NCBI GenBank assembly: GCA_010671905.1
Contig: JAAHII010000001.1
Location: 6,030,289 to 6,094,288, forward strand
Length of the DNA stretch: 64,000 nt
DNA from: Leptolyngbya sp. SIOISBB
Lineage (GTDB): Bacteria > Cyanobacteriota > Cyanobacteriia > Phormidesmidales > Phormidesmidaceae
Reading direction: 5' to 3'
Shown here: positions 56,929 to 64,000 of the stretch, in pieces
Numbering within the stretch: position 1 is the first letter of the stretch
Layout of the letters: the number at the start of each line of letters is the position of its first letter
Notes under the pieces: model-generated
What the model saw: the letters and a program-made list of their open reading frames with translations, nothing else
Databases searched by the model: none
Told to the model about the DNA's origin: nothing
Made by a program: the position numbers and the translations under genes

Positions 56929-58581
56929 ATGTATTCCCTCAGTCCTTTCACTTGCGCTCGACTGCAACGGTTGCCCAAGCAACCGGTTATTTGGGAAGGC
57001 GATCGCCGGCCGATCGCCGAGGGTATGCTGGATGCATTTGGCTATGACAGTAGCTTGGCCGATGCGGATGAAGATGAAGCCAGCGATTGCATTATCTGGG
57101 TCGATGGCACCGAGGGCGTATTAAGAGCCGTCACGATTATTCCTGCTGATACCGGCCACGAAGCCGTCGTGAGAACGCTTCTGCAAGCGATGGAACATCC
57201 TCAAGGCGCCATTCCCCCGGCCCGGCCACACAAACTCGTGGTGTGCGATCGCGAAATTCACTTTTTTTTGCGCGGGGCCTTGCAAGACCTTGATCTGACC
57301 GTCGATTACGCCGAAGCGCTGCCCATCATTGACGAGATTTTTGAGAGTTTACAGCAGCCTGATGCGATCTCTGAGTCATCCCTGCCACCCGATTGGGAAA
57401 GTGCTCTCAACGAGCAGGCCCATCAGCTCTGGGATAATGCCCCCTGGAATCACCTAGGGGATGATCAAATTCTTCGGATCGAGCTGAATCAGTGGAATCT
57501 AGGGACGCTGTATGTCTCAGTACTGGGCATGGCTGGCTTAGAATACGGTTTGCTCATTTATCGCTCCCTTGATTCCCTCACTCAGTTTCGGAAAACCGCC
57601 ACCGAGAGCAATCTCACCCCCCGCCAAATGCAGCAGGCTTTTCTGTCTCAAGATTGTCTGTTTTTGAATTTCGAGCTCGTGCGCGACGAAGCGGACACCC
57701 CACTCCTGCCCCTACCGTGGATGCAGACTGCCCCCTCAGAGGTTATTCCTGAGTTCGGCAGTCTCCATCCCCTAGAGGGCCTAAGACATACGCTGGAGCT
57801 AGAAGAAGCGGCAGCCCTGAGAGTGTGCCTGCAAGGACTCAACTATTTTTTAACGGCTCACGAAGATGTCTTGAGTCGGTCAGACTTTTCTGAACTGACA
57901 CAGACCTATGATTTGCCGAATCCCTTAAGCAAGTCTCAGCTAACCATCAAAATCGCTACTTGCCCTGACATTACGGCCCAACTTGAGATCGCTGAAGACT
58001 TTGGCGACAGCGACGCAGACTTGGCAGCGTTTGAACTACCGCGCTTTCGGGATGACTATGTGCCCGAAGGGGCCATGGTTTTGCTCACCCGTTTACCGCA
58101 GACGACGCTCCAGACCATTGGTCGAGGCCCACGCTATCATGCGCTCGGGACTCCCCCTGTAGCTACTGAAATGATTCCGGTCGTGGCGATCCAAACCTCA
58201 CGACCGAAGGCTCAAAAGCTCGCATCCCAATTGGAAACGGCACAGGGCATTAAGGCTGTCTGTTTTAATCCCGGTAGCGATCCGATGTCAGGCGATACCT
58301 TACAACTGGGGTTACTGCACACCAGGGATGGCGATTTTCATCTGTTTATTGAATTCCTGATGCAAGATGCCCACGACAGCAAGTTGCTCACGCAATGGCA
58401 GCAATGGTGTGCAGACAGCAACGGTTTTTGTGGCGTGATGATTGCTTCTGGCGTCACTGGAGCCGCTCGGGGCAAGCCGGGTCCCAAAGAGACCATCGCC
58501 TTTTTTGAAACTTACTTAAAGACCCCAGAAGAACTGAATATCCCCCCTTTACAAATGAGCTATGCCTTGGATTGGGAATAA
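56929..58581 (+). CDS. Conserved cyanobacterial hypothetical protein (DUF6930-like N terminus)
   Basis: This 550-residue soluble protein has no signal peptide. The N-terminal part (RLQRLPKQPVIWEGDRRPIA, SDCIIWVDGTEGVLRAVTII, PHKLVVCDREIHFFLRGALQ) looks like a conserved cyanobacterial family of unknown role that I associate with DUF6930 from memory. A middle region is rich in Asp/Glu/Leu, and the C-terminal part has a further conserved-looking stretch (NGFCGVMIASGVTGAARGKP followed by KETIAFFETYL). No catalytic motif is recognised. The first in-frame ATG is used. Confidence 0.72.
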   Translation: MYSLSPFTCARLQRLPKQPVIWEGDRRPIAEGMLDAFGYDSSLADADEDEASDCIIWVDGTEGVLRAVTIIPADTGHEAVVRTLLQAMEHPQGAIPPARPHKLVVCDREIHFFLRGALQDLDLTVDYAEALPIIDEIFESLQQPDAISESSLPPDWESALNEQAHQLWDNAPWNHLGDDQILRIELNQWNLGTLYVSVLGMAGLEYGLLIYRSLDSLTQFRKTATESNLTPRQMQQAFLSQDCLFLNFELVRDEADTPLLPLPWMQTAPSEVIPEFGSLHPLEGLRHTLELEEAAALRVCLQGLNYFLTAHEDVLSRSDFSELTQTYDLPNPLSKSQLTIKIATCPDITAQLEIAEDFGDSDADLAAFELPRFRDDYVPEGAMVLLTRLPQTTLQTIGRGPRYHALGTPPVATEMIPVVAIQTSRPKAQKLASQLETAQGIKAVCFNPGSDPMSGDTLQLGLLHTRDGDFHLFIEFLMQDAHDSKLLTQWQQWCADSNGFCGVMIASGVTGAARGKPGPKETIAFFETYLKTPEELNIPPLQMSYALDWE

Positions 58582-59053
58582 AGGGCTTTAGGGAGCGGGC
58601 AGTAGTGCGTTTGGCTGTAGTGGGCGAGGGAGCAAAGGGGCAAGTAAACCTTGGAGTGGCGGCTGTCACTACTCGATTACTTATCAAGTTGAACTTCTTC
58701 GCAATCTGCATTTAAGTCAGGTCATTGCAAATCGCTGCAATGCCAATTCAATCAGAATTTCGTTTTTGACCTCTGACCTCTGCTATAGACTTCCAGAACG
58801 CCTTTTTGCTCAGCCCTAGTTAACAACAACGGCGTAAATTTGCATGTCATTTGTGATGGGCCAGGGGAGCAAGGGGGAGCGGATTCTGGAGAGGTATTGC
58901 GACTTGTGCCATAGAGGACTAGCTTCTGTGCCTGTTCAGAATTGAGCGTTAGCGCGATCGCTCAAAAATGGGAACACGGATTCTTTCCCCACAAGCTCCC
59001 CACAGACCATTAAAATACGTAAAGTTATCTTCATAAAGGACACGTCACGACGC
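58582..59053. other. Intergenic region upstream of crtQ
   Basis: This 472-bp region contains a partial match to repeat B's ACCTCTG-ACCTCTGCTATAG end near 58770-58787, probably an old remnant. It must also hold the crtQ promoter. No gene was seen. Confidence 0.4.
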
Positions 59054-60490
59054 ATGCGAGTTGCGATTGTTGGAGCCGGGTTAGCTGGTCTATCCACAGC
59101 CGTTGAATTGGCCGACGCGGGTCATGAGGTCGAAATCTTTGAAAGCCGTCCCTTTGTCGGTGGCAAGGTCGGCAGCTGGATCGACAAGGACGGTAACCAT
59201 GTCGAGATGGGCTTACACGTCTTTTTTGGCTGCTATTACAACCTGTTTGAACTGATGCAGCGGGTTGATGCATTTCACCATTTACGGCTGAAGGATCATA
59301 CCCATACCTTTGTGAATCGCGGTGGCGTGACTGGGGAACTGGACTTTCGCTTCATTACGGGAGCCCCCTTTAACGGTCTGAAGGCTTTCTTTACGACGTC
59401 GCAACTGTCAGCAGTGGATAAAGCGATGAACGCGCTCGCCCTAGGCACTAGCCCGATTGTTCGGGGCCTAGTAGATTTCGACGGTGCCATGCGGGTCATT
59501 CGCGAGCTAGATCGCATTAGCTTTGCGGACTGGTTTCGCAAGCACGGCGGCTCTAACGGCAGTCTCAAGCGCATGTGGAACCCGATCGCCTACGCTTTGG
59601 GGTTCATCGACACCGAAAATATCTCGGCTCGCTGCATGTTGACCATCTTCCTGTTCTTTGCCGTTAAGAGCGAAGCGTCGGTGTTGCGGATGCTGGAAGG
59701 CTCGCCAGACGAATTTTTGCATAAACCAATTTTGAATTATTTGACCGCCCGGGGGGCCAAGGTGCATACTCGGCGGGGCGTGCGCGAAGTCCTGTTTGAA
59801 GATAAGGGCAATGCGACCCACGTCACTGGATTGGCGATCGCCAATGGCGACGAAACCGAAACCGTGACTGCTGATGTTTACGTGGCCGCCTGCGACGTAC
59901 CGGGCATCAAACGGTTGCTGCCGAAAGGTTGGCGCCGCTGGCCTGAGTTTGACAATATCTACAAGCTCGATGCTGTGCCTGTGGCGACCGTGCAGCTGCG
60001 ATTTGATGGTTGGGTGACAGAGCTGCAAGATCCTCAAGCGATGAAGCAAATCGACACCCCCACCGGACTCGACAATCTGCTCTATACCCCAGATGCTGAC
60101 TTTTCCTGCTTTGCCGATCTGGCCCTGACGAGCCCGACCGACTATTACCGCGAAGGCGAAGGCTCACTGCTGCAGTGCGTTCTGACCCCTGGTGACCCCT
60201 TCATCAAAGAAAATAACGAAGCGATCGCCCAGCATGTGCTCAAACAAGTGCATGATCTTTTCCCGTCTTCTCGCGAGCTCAACATGACCTGGCATAATGT
60301 CGTCAAGTTAGCTCAATCCCTCTATCGTGAGGCTCCCGGCATGGATCCCTATCGGCCTAACCAAGTGACACCAGTCGATAACTTCTTTTTGGCCGGTAGC
60401 TACACGCAGCAGGACTACATCGATAGTATGGAAGGGGCAACCCTGTCTGGTAAGCAAGCTGCCCAGGCCGTTTTGGAGCACATAAGATAA
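59054..60490 (+). CDS. crtQ: Zeta-carotene desaturase (plant/cyanobacterial type)
   Basis: This 478-residue flavoenzyme converts zeta-carotene to neurosporene and lycopene in the poly-cis carotenoid pathway, at the thylakoid membrane. The FAD-binding site is [20 protein letters not shown] (residues 3-22), with [12 protein letters not shown] just after. Family blocks include [40 protein letters not shown] and a C-terminal FAD-contact motif [20 protein letters not shown]. Length and motifs match cyanobacterial CrtQ/ZDS. The SRPBCC gene starts 6 bases after its stop, a typical cyanobacterial arrangement, so the two are probably co-transcribed. Confidence 0.95.
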   Translation: MRVAIVGAGLAGLSTAVELADAGHEVEIFESRPFVGGKVGSWIDKDGNHVEMGLHVFFGCYYNLFELMQRVDAFHHLRLKDHTHTFVNRGGVTGELDFRFITGAPFNGLKAFFTTSQLSAVDKAMNALALGTSPIVRGLVDFDGAMRVIRELDRISFADWFRKHGGSNGSLKRMWNPIAYALGFIDTENISARCMLTIFLFFAVKSEASVLRMLEGSPDEFLHKPILNYLTARGAKVHTRRGVREVLFEDKGNATHVTGLAIANGDETETVTADVYVAACDVPGIKRLLPKGWRRWPEFDNIYKLDAVPVATVQLRFDGWVTELQDPQAMKQIDTPTGLDNLLYTPDADFSCFADLALTSPTDYYREGEGSLLQCVLTPGDPFIKENNEAIAQHVLKQVHDLFPSSRELNMTWHNVVKLAQSLYREAPGMDPYRPNQVTPVDNFFLAGSYTQQDYIDSMEGATLSGKQAAQAVLEHIR

Positions 60491-60496
60491 CCCACC

Positions 60497-60958
60497 ATGA
60501 GTGACTGGCTCGAACATAGCGTCTTGGTCGAAGTGAATGCTCCTGTCGAACTGTCTTGGGAGTTGTGGTCTGACTTAGAGCAGATGCCTCGCTGGATGAA
60601 ATGGATCGAGTCGGTCAAGGTTTTGGAAGAAGACCCAGATTTATCTCGCTGGAAGCTGGCGTCTGGCGGTTTCGAATTTACCTGGTTGTCACGCATTACG
60701 AAGCTGGTCGACCATCAGCTGATTCAGTGGGAAGCCGTGGATGGTCTCCCCAATCGGGGAGGCATCCGATTTTATGACCATAAAGACACGAGCGCTGTCA
60801 AATTGACGGTGGCTTATTCGATTCCGAGTTTGATCGGCAAGCTCATGGATAATCTGTTTTTAGGTCGCATTGTGGAAGGAACCCTCAAGGCTGACCTGCA
60901 GCGGTTCCAAACCTATGTCGATAAAGTGCAGCAAGAGAAAGGACAGCCAGCTGATTAG
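60497..60958 (+). CDS. SRPBCC (START/polyketide cyclase-like) family protein
   Basis: This 153-residue protein has a START-like ligand-binding fold: HSVLVEVNAPVELSWELWSD at the start, a helix MPRWMKWIESVKVLEED, then strands FEFTWLSRITKLVDHQLIQW and VKLTVAYSIPSLIG. Homologues directly follow crtQ in many cyanobacteria. It may bind a carotenoid or other hydrophobic molecule. It lies 6 bp after crtQ and 3 bp before the methylase-like gene. Confidence 0.88.
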   Translation: MSDWLEHSVLVEVNAPVELSWELWSDLEQMPRWMKWIESVKVLEEDPDLSRWKLASGGFEFTWLSRITKLVDHQLIQWEAVDGLPNRGGIRFYDHKDTSAVKLTVAYSIPSLIGKLMDNLFLGRIVEGTLKADLQRFQTYVDKVQQEKGQPAD

Positions 60959-60961
60959 CCC

Positions 60962-62818
60962 ATGAAGCTTGGCCATCATTCCCTAGCCCAAGCGCTTGCT
61001 CAACATCATGGTCGGTTTGCCCATGCCTCAACCGGTCTGCCAGGGGCCGTTGAGCGGGATTATTTTGCCCATATTCTGCTCTGCCGATTGTTGCTGATTT
61101 ATGACCTGCAGGTCGCCGGTTGGCTGGCTGGGGGCGATCGCTGGTACTTGCACAACCAACTCGGTCTACAGGCATCAGCAACTCCCAGTAGTTTTTTCAA
61201 GACGTTTTTACAGCCGCTCTGTCATCAGGGTTTGAGTTTGCCGACATCCGAGCGGCCTCAGTCGCTCAGTGCCCGCATTGGCGACATTCCCTGTCTCGGG
61301 AGTTGGCTCTTTGCGCCCCACCCGTTGGAATTACAATACCCCCAAGTCGATCTGCCTGACGAACCGCTGGAGCAATTTTTAGGTTGGCTGGCCGAACAGG
61401 TTTGGCAGCGCGACCCGCCGCCGCCGCCCCTGCCCCTCAATGCCCAACAGTCAGAGGTAGCGACAATTACGCGCCCGGCTCTGGCTGCCGCTTGGGAAGC
61501 CTTGATGACGGCACCCGATAGCAAGCCCAAGTTTACGCCAGTAGCCAAGCTCGCTGCAATCTGCCAGCAAACCGTTGATGCCCACATTTTGCAAGTGCTG
61601 TCAGCTCCCGCTGCTGAAAAGCCACTGTCAGATTGGCTCTCGGGCATAACTGATGAAGACTGTGTGCAGTTAATCACGCAGGTTTTACCCAGTCTGTCGA
61701 TCCTCGATCCCGCCTGTGGATCAGGGCGATTCTTACTCATGGCCTTAGACCGCTTGCAGGGGATTTATCAAACCTGCTGGGACTATGCCCAACAGGCCAG
61801 TCATCCCCAGTTACAAAATTGGGTGCGATCGCTGCAATCCCTACCCTGCTCACCGCAATGGGCCTGGACTCAGCAGATCTTGACGCAAAACCTTTATGGT
61901 GTCGATGTGCGATCAACAGCGATCGCGGTGACTCAGACCCAACTCTGGTTACGGTTGCTGTCCACAGCCCCATCTGAAGCACCGTTGCCCCTACTACCGG
62001 ATTTAGATTTCAACATCATTGCGGGGAATGCACTGATCGGCTTCATTCGGGTAGATGAAGAGAGTTTTGACCAAATTGCGCCCCCGCGATCGCAGGCAGA
62101 AACGGACAAAGCCACGGTACTCCAGGGCAATCTCTTACAGCCATTGGCTGCAGCTAACTATCGCGATACCCTGGCCGAAAAACAAATTCGCATTGAGCAT
62201 TATCGTGCCCAAACCCACGCGATGGGGGCGGAAGGCGGCATTCCCGAATATGTGCAGCGCGAATTTTTGCGCGATCGCATTGAGTCAGTCAACGCGGCTG
62301 TTCAGCAAAAGCTGAACGGCTTGCTATTTGAAACATTGAGTCGCCAACTCGGCATTTTAGTCCCAGAACCTCAACCGTCTGGTAGAACCCGCAAGCGTCT
62401 CCTAACGCCAGCCGACATGACAGCCCTGCAGCCGGTTCACTGGGGATTCGCCTTCAACGCAATTCTGTCTCAAGGCGGGTTTGATTTGATCATTACCCAA
62501 GCTCCAGAAGGAACACTGAGACCGCAAGCAGCCGAATTTTATGACCGCCATCGAGACCGCTTTGAGCAGCTAGAGATATCGTTGTCGGCATTTCGGCGAT
62601 CGCGCCGTCAAACCCTGCAGCAGCATCCAGAACTGGCCACCCATTGGGCAACCTATGCCGGGCGCATCAATTGCCTGCGCGACTATGTGCGCCGGAGTCC
62701 CGACTATGCTCCCTTAGGCCCGCTAACGACCCGCCGCTCAATTGCGCTGAAGCCACTTTTTGCCCAGCGGTGTCAACTATTGATAAAAGTCGGCCCAATT
62801 CCGCCCCATATTGAATAA
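60962..62818 (+). CDS. Adenine DNA methylase-like protein with a degenerate catalytic motif
   Basis: This 618-residue protein resembles N6-adenine methylases of type I / Eco57I-type restriction systems. The SAM-binding motif is intact (ILDPACGSGRFLLMALDRLQ, near residue 255), followed by NLYGVDVRSTAIAVTQTQLW. The catalytic NPPY position, expected near residue 505, instead reads FDLIITQAPEG, so methyl transfer is doubtful. The N-terminal part (LGHHSLAQALAQHHGRF, ARIGDIPCLGSWLF) is unlike typical methylases. No restriction subunit or specificity gene is nearby. It begins 3 bases after the SRPBCC gene, so it may be part of the crtQ transcript. Confidence 0.78.
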   Translation: MKLGHHSLAQALAQHHGRFAHASTGLPGAVERDYFAHILLCRLLLIYDLQVAGWLAGGDRWYLHNQLGLQASATPSSFFKTFLQPLCHQGLSLPTSERPQSLSARIGDIPCLGSWLFAPHPLELQYPQVDLPDEPLEQFLGWLAEQVWQRDPPPPPLPLNAQQSEVATITRPALAAAWEALMTAPDSKPKFTPVAKLAAICQQTVDAHILQVLSAPAAEKPLSDWLSGITDEDCVQLITQVLPSLSILDPACGSGRFLLMALDRLQGIYQTCWDYAQQASHPQLQNWVRSLQSLPCSPQWAWTQQILTQNLYGVDVRSTAIAVTQTQLWLRLLSTAPSEAPLPLLPDLDFNIIAGNALIGFIRVDEESFDQIAPPRSQAETDKATVLQGNLLQPLAAANYRDTLAEKQIRIEHYRAQTHAMGAEGGIPEYVQREFLRDRIESVNAAVQQKLNGLLFETLSRQLGILVPEPQPSGRTRKRLLTPADMTALQPVHWGFAFNAILSQGGFDLIITQAPEGTLRPQAAEFYDRHRDRFEQLEISLSAFRRSRRQTLQQHPELATHWATYAGRINCLRDYVRRSPDYAPLGPLTTRRSIALKPLFAQRCQLLIKVGPIPPHIE

Positions 62819-62900
62819 AGACAAGGCTCAATGCTACGGCTACAGCCAACCCCGTTAAAGCGCGCAGTGAGTGTGTAGTTGAGCAGCAGCCGATCGCCTC

Positions 62901-63005
62901 TATAGCAGAATTCGGAATGCGGAGGTCGGAATGTGGAATTGAAATGCTTGCCAGAAGCTGGTTTCAATTATCCAGGTCGGCCTGATCAAACTGCGGCTTG
63001 CTATA
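62901..63005. repeat. 105-bp repeat B, copy 2 (inverted relative to copy 1)
   Basis: It begins TATAGCAGAATTCGGAATGC and ends GCGGCTTGCTATA. Reverse-complemented, it matches the element at 41799-41903 over its full length, including TTTGATCAGG and TTCAATTCC-type blocks. Both copies are exactly 105 bp. It sits between the convergent methylase-like and kinase genes. Confidence 0.75.
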
Positions 63006-63091
63006 ATTCGCTCCGACGGTCTCTGTCCCGTCTACACCAAAGCTAGTGTTGTCCTGCTCAAGGATGACGCTCCAAGCTGCTGGATTGACTT

Positions 63092-64000
63092 TCAGAGATC
63101 AATGGGAAGTGAAACTGTGAATGTACTCCCTTGGTCTATCTCACTATTTAAGGAAAGGTGTCCCTGGTGCCGTTGCACAATGGCCTGAGCAATGGCCAAT
63201 CCTAAGCCCGTCCCTCCAGTCGTGCGGGAGCGATCGCTGTTCACCCGATAAAAGCGCTCAAAAATCCGCCTTTGCTCCGCCGCCGGAATCCCAATCCCCG
63301 TATCTTTAACCGTAATCTTGGCGGAGCGATCGCGAGTCGCTAAGCTCACTATGACAGCCCCCCCTGATGGCGTGTATTGAATCGCATTCGCTATCAAGTT
63401 AGACACCAGGCGGTAAAGCTGAGATTCCTGCCCCATGACGTGGATTTCGGTATCGGGGAGCTGGTGACTGAGGCGAATATCAGTCGTAGCGGCAAACTCC
63501 GCCAGTTCCTCAGTTAAGTCAGCAACGATGTCGTTTAAGCAGCAGGGTTGTAGCGGTTTGGGGGTGCCATCTTGTTCCAGACTGGTGAGCAAGAGCAGGT
63601 CAGCGACCAACTGACTCAGGCGACGACCCTGACGCTCGACGGTGGGCAACAGCTTGGACACCTGTTCTGATTCTTCCGGTGGCAGACGGAGAATTGCTTC
63701 CACGGTGGCGAGGAGACTGGCGAGGGGCGATCGCAATTCATGGGCCGCGTTAGCGGTGAACTGTTGCTGTTGCTGGTAGGACTGGTAAATCGGTTGCATC
63801 GCCAGACCCGACAGCCACCAGCTCGCAATGGCGATCAATCCCAATATCAGCGGAAAGCTGGCGATTAAAATCCATCGCAGCCGTTGGCGTTCCGCATCAA
63901 AGGCCCTCAAGGTACGCCCCACCTGCAGATACCCCCAAGAGGGATGTTCGTGGGACACCTCGTCAGGGACGTGGGTGTGGGCCGCGCTGTGGATGATGGT
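63092..64000 (-). CDS. Two-component sensor histidine kinase, RppB-like (5' part outside window)
   Basis: This is a membrane sensor kinase whose coding frame stays open to the window edge (HSAAHTHVPDEVSHEHPSWG), so the N terminus and first membrane segment are missing. Visible parts are a membrane segment (WILIASFPLILGLIAIASWW), the H-box AAHELRSPLASL with the phosphorylated His, the N-box LVSNLIANAIQYTP, G1 DTGIGIP, the F-box IFERFYR and G2 GGTGLGLAIAQA. The segment LSGLAMQPIYQSYQQQQQFT is characteristic of cyanobacterial RppB-type kinases, which respond to nickel, redox or similar signals. The partner regulator probably lies to the right. Confidence 0.9.
   Translation of the reverse strand, partial: TIIHSAAHTHVPDEVSHEHPSWGYLQVGRTLRAFDAERQRLRWILIASFPLILGLIAIASWWLSGLAMQPIYQSYQQQQQFTANAAHELRSPLASLLATVEAILRLPPEESEQVSKLLPTVERQGRRLSQLVADLLLLTSLEQDGTPKPLQPCCLNDIVADLTEELAEFAATTDIRLSHQLPDTEIHVMGQESQLYRLVSNLIANAIQYTPSGGAVIVSLATRDRSAKITVKDTGIGIPAAEQRRIFERFYRVNSDRSRTTGGTGLGLAIAQAIVQRHQGHLSLNSEIDQGSTFTVSLPIDL

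Noticed and set aside
1-64000. CRISPR arrays and tRNA genes
   Set aside because: I looked for regularly spaced repeats of 24-40 bp and for tRNA T-loop (GGTTCGAATCC-like) patterns on both strands. None was found with the required structure.

Overview
The window is from a cyanobacterium, probably a filamentous or Leptolyngbya-like one. The evidence is very frequent HIP1 octamers (GCGATCGC), a zeta-carotene desaturase (crtQ) followed by an SRPBCC gene, a long glutamate synthase with the cyanobacterial layout, an RppB-like sensor kinase, and many short palindromic intergenic repeats. Names rest on reading motifs and domain order; no database search was possible.

Layout. 0-3.7 kb: 5S rRNA with its terminator, then a decayed integron (broken intI on the minus strand, an attI-like repeat zone, one divergent cassette-like gene and an attC-like hairpin). 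3.7-14.2 kb: two giant phosphatase polyproteins (EEP nuclease + two phytase-type propellers + PhoD, 1851 aa; two PhoA-superfamily domains, 1099 aa) on either side of a TPR gene. 15-26 kb: a nitrogen region with two cobalt-type nitrile hydratases. One is on the minus strand with its beta subunit split into two genes, the other is on the plus strand with an intact beta. Each has an activator-like gene. Between them lie an isochorismatase-fold hydrolase, a complete SsuA/B/C-type ABC transporter, an Lrp/AsnC regulator, a DUF1097 membrane protein and a CobW-type GTPase. 26-31.4 kb: mobile DNA, with an ISAs1-type element inside a short repeat, and an IS1 inside a larger DDE element that itself sits at the edge of a MITE. 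31.5-40.8 kb: the second phosphate region, with a GDPD-GDPD-phytase polyprotein, a GspE/PilB ATPase, a Tat-exported PhoX and a small secreted protein. 42-64 kb: more ordinary chromosome, with a propeller protein, TetR+SDR, ferredoxin-type GOGAT, a phosphodiester glycosidase-family protein, TPR and hypothetical proteins, a sterol-desaturase-family protein, crtQ-SRPBCC-degenerate methylase, and a partial histidine kinase.

How the genes fit together. Three giant phosphatases lack N-terminal signal peptides but share nearly the same ~125-residue C-terminal DUF4114 module, which suggests export by a C-terminal signal (type I secretion). Two of them have 11-nt-phased Pho-box-like sites upstream. 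With PhoX they form a broad organic-phosphate scavenging island (phosphodiesters, phytate-like esters, phosphomonoesters). The nitrile hydratase region reads as import of a nitrogen compound, hydration to an amide and possibly amide hydrolysis, with cobalt insertion helped by the CobW and activator proteins.

Caution on reading frames. Several genes (nitrile hydratase alpha, the isochorismatase, the GDPD polyprotein, two transposases) are interrupted by single-base changes in homopolymer runs, mostly one base too many. Sequencing error is a serious alternative to real gene decay. intI differs: it has an in-frame stop plus a shift outside a long homopolymer, so it looks truly dead.
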